Assembly (NCBI RefSeq): GCF_001625015.1 | Contig: NZ_LVWJ02000014.1 | Span: 4,108,385 to 4,172,384 of the forward strand | From: Lewinella sp. 4G2 | GTDB taxonomy: Bacteria; Bacteroidota; Bacteroidia; Chitinophagales; Saprospiraceae | Direction: 5' to 3' | DNA: 64,000 bases | In this document: in pieces, positions 16,231 to 25,700 of the stretch | How the letters are laid out: each line of letters starts with the position of its first letter | Position numbering within the stretch: the stretch's first letter is position 1 | The notes under the pieces: generated by a model | Seen by the model: the letters and a program-made list of their open reading frames with translations, nothing else | Database searches by the model: none | What the model was told of the DNA's origin: nothing | Position numbers and translations under genes: made by a program

Positions 16231-18602
16231 TACCGAACAACCACCCGAACCCCAACAACCCCAGCACCAGACCTGACCACCAACGTATACACACCAGCCA
16301 CCAAATCCTGCTGCTCAACCCGCAATTGCGTAGCACCACGACGCAGCGTCCGCGCGTACTGCAAGCGCCCATCAACGGAGTAGAGGATGAGCTGTAAGTC
16401 TTCGGAAGCGGCCTCTTTGAGGTTGACCAGGAAGTTACCGTCGTTGGGGTTTGGGAATACCCGCAAACCCAATTCCAGCGCCAGTGGAGAGTCGGTGCTC
16501 ACCATCGCGTCCGTGTTTTCTGCATCGAAGGTGGGGGCCATGGTTTGGAACGGTCCCGTGCCGTTGGGGAAGCGGCCGTAGGATACGTCCGCCACCTGTT
16601 CGGAGAAGCTTACCGAATCGATGATGGCCAGGTTGGCATCCGCGAGGACGACCTGCTCACCGTCGGCGGAAAGTTTGAAGCTAGCGTGGAGGCCTTCCTG
16701 CTCGTCGTCGCCGTCCGCCCAGATCATCAGGTAGCCATTGGCGCCGATGGTGGTGCCGGCGGGGAAGGCCCACTTATCGGTTTCGGCAGCGTCGTCGGAG
16801 AGGTAGAACCCATCCAGCGCGATGGGGCTGGCGGTGTTATTGTAGAGTTCGATCCAGTCGTCGAATTCACCGTCCTGATCCGCCTGCGTGGCGTCGTTGG
16901 CGGCCATGAATTCATTGATGACGAGGTCGCCGGCCAGGGAGCTGGTGCCGCCAATTTGGTAGAGGTACACGTCGTGCTCGGCGCCCTTCGGGGCGTAGGC
17001 GACGGTCCCGGCATCGTCGGCGGCCGTAGCGGCCACGTAGTAGCGCACGTAGCTGGTGCCGGCTATGGCGGGGATCTCGCCGCCGTACTGTCCGTCGCCC
17101 GCCGCGCCGTCGCCATGCTGGCCGTCGTCGAACAGTTCCGTTTGGTCAAATACGCCGGTGAGGCCGGTTCCGTAGTAGAGCGTCACGCTCGCAATGCCCG
17201 CTGCGGCGCTCACTGTGGTGGTGACGTTTACGGGTTCTTCGGCGGAAGGGTTAGCGAATTCAACGCCATTTACGCTGTGGCGTACGTCGCCGACCGTCAC
17301 CTCGGTGCCCGCCATTAGTTCGGGGGAGTTGAGCAGGATGTTTCTGCGTTCGGTCACGTCGCTCTTGAGGTCTTCGATTCCCTCGTCCCATTCGGCGTCG
17401 CTGTAGAATTTCTTGGGGTCGGCCTCCACGAGGTCGCGCAGCAGAGCCGTGTACGCATCAATCTTACTGTTCGCATTCTTCTCGGTGAAGTGATCCTCCA
17501 GGATCACCCGCATGTGGGCGAGGTAGCGTTGGCGGATGGCCGGCACGGCGAGCATCCGGTCGATCAGCGGAAAGTCGTCTTCCCCTTCCCGGTAGAGCGG
17601 TCCCCACAAAATGGCGCGGTCGCCGAGTACGCTGTTGCCGTCGTATTCCATCGGCACGAGCCGCCCGGTCTCCGCTTCGTAGTAAACGAAGTAGTCGCTA
17701 CCGCCCTTGTTGATGTAGCCATCGTCGTCCGCCCAGACGTTCTCGTGGGCGAGGAACCAACAGGCTTTATCGATATCCAGCACGGGTGCGAGGGCTGCTT
17801 CCAGCGTGGCGAGCGGTTCGTTGTTAAGCACGTCCACGGCGGCAATCATGCCGGCCCAGGGGTCGTCCTGCTCGGTGCGGCGCAGGACGTAATCCTGCAG
17901 GTAATCCGTACTGTCCGGCCCGTTGTAGTTCAGGGTGGATGTGCCCTGTCCGAAGCGGCCACCACCGCCGGGCCCTGGCCGCGTACGCCGGCTGCTCGTG
18001 GCGCGCCAGATCGTTCCATCGTTGCTCAGGTACCACTCGCGGATGTAGTCGGAATCGAACTGCTGCACGTTCTGGTACGGGCCCCAATTTTGTCCATTGA
18101 TCTCCAGGTTAGCGTAGCCGGCCTTCAGGCTCATGTAGTAGTTGTGGCCGATATTGTTGTACAGCACCTCCCGCATCGAGGAGTTATCCTCCCAGCCGCA
18201 ATTCAGGTTGAAAGTGTTGTAGCCATTCACGTCCTGCCCGTCAATCACCGCGTCGAGCGTGATGTTGAAGGACTTCTTCTCGGAAGGGTTCCGGCGGTAG
18301 GAGGTTTCCCCCTTAAAGCGCACGCCCACGCTATCGTACCGTTCACCGTCAATGATGCAAGTGGCCAGCAGGTCGGTTCCGGAATCGTAATTTTGGGTCA
18401 GGATATCCCACCAATTGTCCTCGGTAAATTCCAGGCTGATGGTGTGCACTTCATCCGGCTCGTAAAAACCACCGTTGTTTTCTCCCCCCGCCGTCAGCAG
18501 CCGCCCGTCGTCGCTGACCGACCAGGCATCCGGCAGATCCTGCGCACAAATAGAGAAAGTAGCTGCCAAAAGTAGCAGGCAAGAAAGTAAGAGTTGCTTC
18601 AT
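16230..18602 (-). CDS. Secreted CotH-family protein with lamin-tail domain and T9SS tail
   Basis: ATG 18,602 begins a signal peptide (MKQLLLSCLLLLAAT, cleavage near CAQ); the open frame continues upstream to 18,677 without conserved sequence. Residues about 50-400 form a CotH domain (VGVRFKGETSYRRNPSEKKS, FNLNCGWEDNSSMREVLYN, MEYDGNSVLGD), a kinase-like fold that in spore CotH phosphorylates proteins. A lamin-tail domain follows (GDLVINEFMAANDATQADQ, DDWIELYNN), and the last 80 residues form a type IX sorting domain (LRVFPNPNDGNFLVN through GVYTLVV). So it is exported and probably cell-surface attached. The 790-residue length suits this architecture. Whether the kinase fold is active is not known. 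Confidence 0.93.
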   Translation of the reverse strand: MKQLLLSCLLLLAATFSICAQDLPDAWSVSDDGRLLTAGGENNGGFYEPDEVHTISLEFTEDNWWDILTQNYDSGTDLLATCIIDGERYDSVGVRFKGETSYRRNPSEKKSFNITLDAVIDGQDVNGYNTFNLNCGWEDNSSMREVLYNNIGHNYYMSLKAGYANLEINGQNWGPYQNVQQFDSDYIREWYLSNDGTIWRATSSRRTRPGPGGGGRFGQGTSTLNYNGPDSTDYLQDYVLRRTEQDDPWAGMIAAVDVLNNEPLATLEAALAPVLDIDKACWFLAHENVWADDDGYINKGGSDYFVYYEAETGRLVPMEYDGNSVLGDRAILWGPLYREGEDDFPLIDRMLAVPAIRQRYLAHMRVILEDHFTEKNANSKIDAYTALLRDLVEADPKKFYSDAEWDEGIEDLKSDVTERRNILLNSPELMAGTEVTVGDVRHSVNGVEFANPSAEEPVNVTTTVSAAAGIASVTLYYGTGLTGVFDQTELFDDGQHGDGAAGDGQYGGEIPAIAGTSYVRYYVAATAADDAGTVAYAPKGAEHDVYLYQIGGTSSLAGDLVINEFMAANDATQADQDGEFDDWIELYNNTASPIALDGFYLSDDAAETDKWAFPAGTTIGANGYLMIWADGDDEQEGLHASFKLSADGEQVVLADANLAIIDSVSFSEQVADVSYGRFPNGTGPFQTMAPTFDAENTDAMVSTDSPLALELGLRVFPNPNDGNFLVNLKEAASEDLQLILYSVDGRLQYARTLRRGATQLRVEQQDLVAGVYTLVVRSGAGVVGVRVVVR

Positions 18603-18991
18603 CGTAAAGTAGGTGGTGGCTCCAAACGGAGCAGGGTAATACCGCAAAGGTGGTGGAAAGAAGAGCGACGCATCCACTAGCCAAAGAAACGGTTAACTAG
18701 TACGAAAACAATCGTTTGGCGTCCCGACTGAGTGCGGGACTTACTGCGTGGCGCTGCCGCGGGTGCTAAAGTAAGGATGAATGAGTAAGGGTATGGGTTG
18801 CCCCAGGCCGTAGGATTACAACGGATTAAGGATGGTCAACCCAATTGCAATGATGGTTAGACTGGCCTGGATCCGAAATCCTTCGGAGTTGGGAAAAGAA
18901 TTGGAGTGGCTACGGCCTAATGAATTTCACCTAACTTTATGCAGACACACTATTCTAAGGCAGGAAGGCTCAACCTATTCACCCACCTCAG
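18603..18991. other. Divergent intergenic region between CotH and LytTR genes
   Basis: The 389 bp hold a hairpin GTCCCG-(8 nt)-CGGGAC at 18,721-18,740 and a copy of the dispersed motif at 18,750-18,766 (GGCGCTGCCGCGGGTGC). Promoters for both flanking genes should lie here. I see no gene. Confidence 0.6.
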
Positions 18992-19714
18992 ATGTCAAAG
19001 CAACACTTATTAATCATCGAGGACGATCCCATCATTGCGGCAGACTTGCGCACCCGGCTGGAGCGAGCGGGTTACGGTACCCGGTACGCCTTCGATGGGG
19101 AAACGGGTATTACTTTGGTCCGCGACCAATTACCGGACGGCATCCTCCTGGACATCAACCTTGGCCAGGGGATCGACGGTATTGAAACCGCCCAACGCAT
19201 TCGCGGCTACGCACCGGACGTACCAATTGTGTACCTGACGAGCAACAACGACGCGCATACTTTCGGTCGGGCCCGGGCCACTAAGCCGCAGGGGTTTCTA
19301 TCCAAACCCTTCCGGGGAGCGGATCTACTGTATACCGTCGCATTGGTGTTGGATCGGCACGAGCCCAGGCCCGCCTCTGCTGCAGGACCAGGGGCAGGCT
19401 CGGAAGGCCACGTCGTCCTCCGGCAGGGTGACCGTAACGTGAAAGTTCCACTGAAGGAAATACTGGTAGTAGAGGCCAACGACTATTGCTGCCGGGTCAC
19501 CCTGGCGGAAGAGGTGAAGACCGTGGGGATGACGCTCAAGAAATTCACCTCTCTGCTTCCTTCCCCACCCTTCGTCCGGGTGCACCGTTCCTACGTGGTG
19601 AATTTTGATTACGTGACGGCGCTCAGTGAGGGTAACGTCCACTTGGAGAACTTTAAAGTCCCCGTAGCCCGTGGCAAGCGGGCGGAGGTGCGGAGATTAT
19701 TTGACGGGAAGTGA
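18992..19714 (+). CDS. LytTR-family response regulator
   Basis: 240 residues. Residues 1-125 form a receiver: IIEDD at the N-terminus, phosphoacceptor D54 in GILLDINLGQG, the Thr of VYLTSNND, and the Lys of LSKPF. Residues from about 140 form a LytTR DNA-binding domain (ILVVEANDYCCRVTLAEEVK, FVRVHRSYVVNFDYV, VPVARGKR). It should be phosphorylated by a cognate kinase and bind promoter direct repeats. The kinase gene lies convergent with an 18-bp 3' overlap, making it the likely partner even though the two are on opposite strands. Confidence 0.94.
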   Translation: MSKQHLLIIEDDPIIAADLRTRLERAGYGTRYAFDGETGITLVRDQLPDGILLDINLGQGIDGIETAQRIRGYAPDVPIVYLTSNNDAHTFGRARATKPQGFLSKPFRGADLLYTVALVLDRHEPRPASAAGPGAGSEGHVVLRQGDRNVKVPLKEILVVEANDYCCRVTLAEEVKTVGMTLKKFTSLLPSPPFVRVHRSYVVNFDYVTALSEGNVHLENFKVPVARGKRAEVRRLFDGK

Positions 19715-21541
19715 GCGATCCACGTGCTGGCTGACGGTGAAGGTGATCTTCGTTCCGTGGCCACCGTCGTCGCTGGAATAATTAACGACTTCGCCCTGGA
19801 GCCTTTCGGCCAGCAGCGTAATCAATTGGCTACCAAAACCATTACCCGACGAAGGTTGCGACAGGCCGGCCCCGTCGTCACTGACCCGCAAAATGTACTG
19901 GTTATTCGCCTCCTGAAAGAGTGAAATTTCGATGGTACCCCGGTCGGTTGGCCCGTAGCCGTGTTTCAGGCTATTGGCCACGAGTTCATTGACGATCAAT
20001 CCCAGTAGCATGGCGGTGTCGACATCGAGGTCGATTTCTTCGACGTCGCAGAATAGCTCGATGCGTTCCCCCACGGAGTAGGCGGAGAGCATTCTTTCCC
20101 CCAGGTTCTGTAGGTACTTGGGCATGTGGATGCTCGTCAGGTGCTGGTGCCCGTACAGTCGTTCGTGGATCATTCCCATGGCTTCTACCCGGTTTTGGCT
20201 GCTACGGAGGGCGGCAGCGGCTTGTGGCTCGGTAACCTGTTCGCCCTGTAGTTCGAGGAGGCTGGATACTACCTGGAGGTTATTCTTTACGCGGTGGTAG
20301 ACTTCGCCGACGAGCGCTTCCCGTTGGGCGGCGAGTTGCTCCACTTCGGCGTTGCGGTGGCGGAGGCGGCGGGTAAGGCGGTAGAGGAGATATCCGACGG
20401 CTAGGGCTAGGATGGCAAGGGCGCCGAGTGCAATGAGTTGATTTCGCTGTGCGCTCAGTTGTTGTTGCTGTAGGGCAATCTCAGCCTCCTTTTCGCTGGC
20501 TTCATATTTCTCTTTAAGCTCCAGGGCAGCATTCTGGGCCTCTTCCCCTCTGATGCTGTCCATCATCTGTATGTACTCCAGCAAGTAGAATTGCGTCGTA
20601 TCGTAATCCGAGCCATCTAGGTGAGCGAGGGCTAAGTAGTAATTAATTGAGGTTTGATCGTTTAACAGTTTCGCATCCTTCGCAAGACTAAGGGCTCGGT
20701 GAAACATGGTGATGGCGGAATCCTGTTGCCCCATTGCGTGGTGCAGCTTGCCTTCATTGATTAGCATGCCTACGTTTAACCTCCCCTCCATCAATTGGCG
20801 CAGCCGCTGCTGGTCTTGCATCGCTCCCTCAAAATCAGCCAGGTCACTGCGTAAGCTGGAACGTTTACTGTAGGCCGGCACCAATAGGTGCCGCTCTTTT
20901 GCTCCTTCGGCCAACGCAATAGCCTCAGTAAGCATGATGACGGCGCTGTCCTTATGATCTTGCTTACCGTAGTATTCGGACAGCATCATGCTGGACATAT
21001 ACTGTTCAGCGGGCGACGCCAGTTCCCGGGCTAGCCGATAGGACTTTTTGAGGTACGTCTCGGCAGTTTCCATTAATCCGAGCCTACTGTAAACAACCCC
21101 AAGTAGACCGGAGGCGTTAATAAGCCTTTTTGTGTCTCCCCGGGCCTCAAACCCCTTTACGGCCAGCAGTAAAGTATCGATCGCTTCCTCGTATCTGCTA
21201 GTGGCCAGCAAAAAATTGCCCAACTGCATCCGCTGCGCATCAATGATGGCAGGGTCCTTGGTTTTAGCGGCGACATCGTACGCCAACCGTTGGTAATCGC
21301 CAGCGCTATCTGTATAACTACTTTGCAGCGCGATTTGCCCCAGGGTTCGGTAAGCCTCGATTTTCCCCTCCGGCGTCGCGTCGGGCAATTCCAAATAATC
21401 TTTATAGAGATTGGAGGCAGCTGCCATATCTCCATAACTCACGGCGGCCATGGCTTTTGTGAGTAAGGGGTGTTTGTCGGCTGGCTGAGCCGCGAGTGTG
21501 CATACGGAAGTTAATAGGATAAAAATTAGGGAAAAACGCAT
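19697..21541 (-). CDS. TPR-containing sensor histidine kinase (HisKA_2 type)
   Basis: 614 residues: signal peptide (to about LAAQ), a periplasmic region of tetratricopeptide-like repeats, and a coiled stretch. One membrane segment follows near residues 365-385 (ALGALAILALAVGYLLYRL), then a cytosolic kinase. The H box is EVYHRVKNNLQVVSSLLELQ (HisKA_2/HWE style) and the ATPase shows NELVANSLKHG and DDGAGL. This layout is typical of Bacteroidota kinases paired with LytTR regulators. The gene converges on the LytTR gene with an 18-bp overlap, so transcripts of the two would be antisense at their ends. Confidence 0.93.
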   Translation of the reverse strand: MRFSLIFILLTSVCTLAAQPADKHPLLTKAMAAVSYGDMAAASNLYKDYLELPDATPEGKIEAYRTLGQIALQSSYTDSAGDYQRLAYDVAAKTKDPAIIDAQRMQLGNFLLATSRYEEAIDTLLLAVKGFEARGDTKRLINASGLLGVVYSRLGLMETAETYLKKSYRLARELASPAEQYMSSMMLSEYYGKQDHKDSAVIMLTEAIALAEGAKERHLLVPAYSKRSSLRSDLADFEGAMQDQQRLRQLMEGRLNVGMLINEGKLHHAMGQQDSAITMFHRALSLAKDAKLLNDQTSINYYLALAHLDGSDYDTTQFYLLEYIQMMDSIRGEEAQNAALELKEKYEASEKEAEIALQQQQLSAQRNQLIALGALAILALAVGYLLYRLTRRLRHRNAEVEQLAAQREALVGEVYHRVKNNLQVVSSLLELQGEQVTEPQAAAALRSSQNRVEAMGMIHERLYGHQHLTSIHMPKYLQNLGERMLSAYSVGERIELFCDVEEIDLDVDTAMLLGLIVNELVANSLKHGYGPTDRGTIEISLFQEANNQYILRVSDDGAGLSQPSSGNGFGSQLITLLAERLQGEVVNYSSDDGGHGTKITFTVSQHVDRSLPVK

Positions 21542-21580
21542 CAGGGTATTCTTAAAGGGCTGCTAATGAAGTGTGTAGAG

Positions 21581-21588
21581 CAAAAGTA
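21581..21588 (-). promoter_or_regulatory. TACTTTTG -7-like box upstream of the kinase gene
   Basis: On the minus strand the sequence reads TACTTTTG, fitting TAnnTTTG, about 40 bp before the kinase ATG at 21,541. A TTG occurs upstream but at shorter spacing than usual, so this is a modest call. Confidence 0.4.
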
Positions 21589-21744
21589 AGCCTTGTTTCA
21601 ACCACCTGCGTAACACCTCTTTACCGTTCACTGGCAATTACCCCCCGTTCACCGATCATGCCTTTCAACTGAGCGTATTCGCGGCCTACCTTCGGGATAC
21701 ACCTGTGAGAGCAGGCCCCTTTTTAACGAACAAACTACACCGTC

Positions 21745-22716
21745 ATGTTACGCTTTCTTTTCACGGCCATTGCCGTGCTGACCTCCCTATGCCTATTCGC
21801 TCAGAACCCTACGATCTCCATTCAGGGCACGCTTAAAGACGTAAACGGCGCTTCCGTTTCCGACGGCGACCAGAACATCACTTTCAAGATCTACGATGCC
21901 CTCACGGGCGGGACCGTGATCTGGCAGGAAACATCGGACGTCCGGGTAACGGGTGGCATCTACTCCCATCAGCTCGGTAGCGTGGACCCCATCAGCGGTG
22001 GGATGTTTAGTGGGCCCCGCTGGTTGGGGGTGGTGGTGAATGGGCTGGAGCTTACGCCACGCTCCCCCATGTCTTACGCACCCTACGCAATGAGCGTCAA
22101 TTCTACCCAGCGAATTGCCGAGGGTGGGTGCTCGGGTCAGGTTGGAGATTTGAAATACTCCTACCTCAACCCTACTCAATTTGCGCAGGTAAATGGCGAT
22201 TGTTGGGTGCCGTTGGACGGGCGGGCGATACCGGGTTCTCAGCTGGCCCAAATTGCGGGGATCACCACCCTACCCGATGCCAGTGGGGCATTCTTACGGG
22301 CGCAAGAGTATAACGATACCCGGGATGATGACCGCACGCCAAATACCCCCGTAGCCACTTTTCAGGCAAATCAGATGCAAAGCCACGCCCATGGTTTAAG
22401 CGAAAGCGGGGCTCATGACCATCCCTACATCGACGAACACCCCTCGGGCATTCAATTTCTCGATCAGGAAGCGCCGCCTTCACCACTGGACGCCAACGCG
22501 GAGGGCTTTTTCACTTATAACCAGCCAGGCGCTCGGACGATCTGGTTTGAATACGAAAATGATGGCTCAGGCGGTGACTACTTCAGATTGAAGAAGGAAA
22601 TCGAAACGAAATCTACTTCTCAGGCTGGCAACCATACCCATGATGTCCTGAGTGCGGGGGGCGCGGAAACCCGCCCCGAGAACTTCAACTTCTACCTCTA
22701 CATCCGCATCGACTAA
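21745..22716 (+). CDS. Secreted protein with phage tail-collar-like end
   Basis: 323 residues with a signal peptide (MLRFLFTAIAVLTSLCLFAQ). The N-terminal half (ISIQGTLKDVNGASVSDGDQ, YAPYAMSV) is a pattern often seen in Bacteroidota surface proteins. The C-terminal half resembles tail-collar/fibre proteins: WVPLDGRAIPGSQLAQIAG, LPDASGAFLRA, QSHAHGL, then ETRPENFNFYLYIRID, as in the ETRPKN...Y.I.I ending of collar domains. No phage genes adjoin, so a domesticated fold used in adhesion or surface display is likely. It precedes the giant surface-protein gene by 35 bp on the same strand and may share its operon. Confidence 0.8.
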   Translation: MLRFLFTAIAVLTSLCLFAQNPTISIQGTLKDVNGASVSDGDQNITFKIYDALTGGTVIWQETSDVRVTGGIYSHQLGSVDPISGGMFSGPRWLGVVVNGLELTPRSPMSYAPYAMSVNSTQRIAEGGCSGQVGDLKYSYLNPTQFAQVNGDCWVPLDGRAIPGSQLAQIAGITTLPDASGAFLRAQEYNDTRDDDRTPNTPVATFQANQMQSHAHGLSESGAHDHPYIDEHPSGIQFLDQEAPPSPLDANAEGFFTYNQPGARTIWFEYENDGSGGDYFRLKKEIETKSTSQAGNHTHDVLSAGGAETRPENFNFYLYIRID

Positions 22717-22751
22717 GCGGGGCTCTTCCAACCCTTTAAATCTGTTTCACC

Positions 22752-25700
22752 ATGACTACCACGATATCTCTACGTGGAGGGTGGCTCGGTTGGCTGATCG
22801 TCCCACTGCTCCTATCCCTTTACGTCGCACCCGCGGCCGCGCAAAATGCTGCTCCCGAAACGGAGTGTAACCCGACCGAAGGCCTCCCCGTAGCTACGGG
22901 CGAAGTCTTCCTGAACTACGGCGCCGTAACCAACTCCTTTAGCCTACAGAGTAGATCTAGTTATTCACTGGGCCAACCCATCGTCACCCGCATGCTGGGC
23001 CAACGCAACCTGAGTGAAGGCGGCTACTGGTCCCGCTTTTTGCTACCCCCGCAGGCACCAGTCGTCCGCGCGACGCAGGGAGACTTTGGCGACCGCATTC
23101 AGATCAGCTGGAATTTGGACCCACTGAGTGCAACCGCAACCCGCGGCTACATCCTGACCCGCGACGGCAACTTCCTGGCCGAGTTGGAACCGGGAACGTC
23201 GAACTTTATCGATTTCAACGTGCAGCCCGGCGAATTTTACGAGTATAACGTACAGGGGCGCAATGGCTTCGGGACGGGATCGGGCGGTATCTCGGTCGGG
23301 TTCACCAATCCGAATGGCGTCGTTTCCGGCCGCGTTACCTCCCGGCAGGGGAACCCGATTTTTGGGACGACGGTGACCCTGGAACCCTCCATCGGTCGCG
23401 CCCTTTCCTTTGACGGCGACCAGGACTACGTATGCCTGAGCCACGATGCGCGTCTTGACCTCGAGACCTTTACCTTTTCTGCCTACATCCGCCCCGATGC
23501 AGCTGACCAGGGTGGAATGATCATTGACCGGGGGCACGATCTCAACCGGAATTTTTGGGTGCAAGCGAACGCCGGCGGCGGCTCCGCTGGCGTAACCATT
23601 GGATTGGGGAGCACTGCCGGATCTGAGGAAGTAAATATTCCTTTTCCCGGGGTTGGCGTAGGCGAATGGGTCCACCTCGCCCTGGTGTACGACGCGGGCA
23701 CGCTACTCGTGTACGTCGACGGAAACTTTGCTGGAAGCACGCAGGCGGCGATTGATTACGAACCGGCCCTGTTCACCCTTGGCCGAGATCGCGCCGGGAA
23801 CAATTCGTTTACCGGATTGATTGACGACGTCCGCTTTTACGATCGTTACCTAACGCAGACGGAGATCATGCTTACCAAAGACATCAGTGCCTCGCGCAGC
23901 TCCGCGGGCTTGGTGGCGTACTGGAAGTTCGACGAAGGCATTGGGGAGAAAGTATTCGACACGGGAGGCGGCGATATCGATGGCACCCTTTTCGGAAATA
24001 CGACTTTCACCAGCCAGGCAGCCCCGGTAAAGAACGGTGCCTTCACCGATGAGGGTGGCTACTATTCGATTGACGGGGTAAACTACAGCGGGCAGGAAAC
24101 CTTCACCGTTTCGCCCAGTCAAAATTTTTACGACCATACCTCACTGGAATTCAACGCCACCCGCTCTTCCGAGGTCCGGCTTCCTGAGATCGCGTGGTCG
24201 GACTCCGCAACGTTGGAGATCACCGTTCGCCCATTCGTGGCGGATGGTTTGCAGACAATCGCCAGCACCCAGAGTGGCGACTTTACGCTGTCCACCCTCG
24301 ATGGCACTCTGCAACTACAAACTCCGAATGGCGGTACCCAACAACTCGGGGCATTGCCGCAGGACCGCTTCAATCACCTGGCCTTTGTCTTTGACGGGCC
24401 GAACCAAACGATCGCCTGGTTTTTGAATGGCACCCGCATGGGGCAGGTGCCCGGCAGGGTGGCTACCGGAACCCCGGCCACCGCCTGGACGATTGGCAAC
24501 CACGCTACCGAAGCGGACCAATACTTTACTGGTCTGATCGGTGAGTTCGCCCTATTTGACACCCTCGTGAGTGTTGCGCAGCTGCAACTCCACGCCTCTC
24601 CCCTGATCGGTGATAATATCGTCAGCGGCATTGACGCCGGTGATGGAAATCTGGTAGCCTATTTCCCTTTTGACGAGGCGAATGGCAACGTCGTCGAAGA
24701 TTACGGCCCCAGTGCGCTTGGCAGCGGAACGGTGACCGCGGCTACGTTTAGCATTAACGATTATCGCCAACGCGCTACCCCCCACGAGTACCGCCCGAGC
24801 CAGCGGGTGATCAACCTGAACGGTTCGAATACGGCCGTCGGTAACGTTGACTTTACGGATGAAAGCACCATCCCCGTATCCGGCGTCGTGCGCTTCAGTA
24901 ATACCTTTTGCTACCAGGATAGCGTACAGATTCTGGCCAATGGGCTCCCCCTGAGCCCACCCGTATTTACCGACGCCCAGGGGCGCTGGAGCACGGAGTT
25001 GGAGCCCGGAGCGTCCGTCACCCTAACCGCTAATTTTCCCGACACGACCGGAGATCACACTTTCACACCCACCTTTTTTGAAACACGGAATATTACTCGA
25101 CCAATCGCGGGGGTTTTATTTCAGAACACCACCAAACGCCGGGTCATCGGCCAGGTGGCGGGTGGCGCCTGCCGGAAATCGATCAATGATCCGGGCTTGC
25201 CCATCAAAGTCAAACTGCAGAGCCTGAATGGTTGCTACGCCGTCACCCAGGAGGTAGAAAACCTCGCCGGGGAGTTCGTATTCACTGGCGTACCACCCAT
25301 CCCGGTTACCGTCTCCATCGATCAGATTCTACCGGCCTACGAACGCCTGAAGGATGATGGTGGACAGCAAACAGACCTGCGTCAGGCTGCCAGTGACACC
25401 ATTGACTTCATTTATTACGCACCGCCGAACGTCGAGATTTCAGACTTCCCGGAACGCGAATGTGGTTTGAAGTACATCGAATCATCCTACGACGAAAACC
25501 TGAATAAGCGGTACACCAACCGGATTCGCGTTTACGAGCAGTACCTCTACGACCGTTGCTACCTGCGGGATAGCCTGCAATTGCGGATCGACAATCAGAT
25601 CGCCGATGCGGTTCCATTCGACACAATTGTGCGGGACACGGATGTTTTCGTCCTGCGCTACCCCGCCGGCATTCCCAACTTCGTGGGGAATAATTTGAAG

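Noticed and set aside
17490..18575. 361-codon plus-strand frame within CotH
   Set aside because: Antisense shadow; the CotH frame has signal peptide, domains and sorting tail.
21745..22716. Prophage remnant based on the tail-collar-like domain
   Set aside because: No other phage genes nearby, and the protein has a signal peptide and Bacteroidota surface-protein opening.
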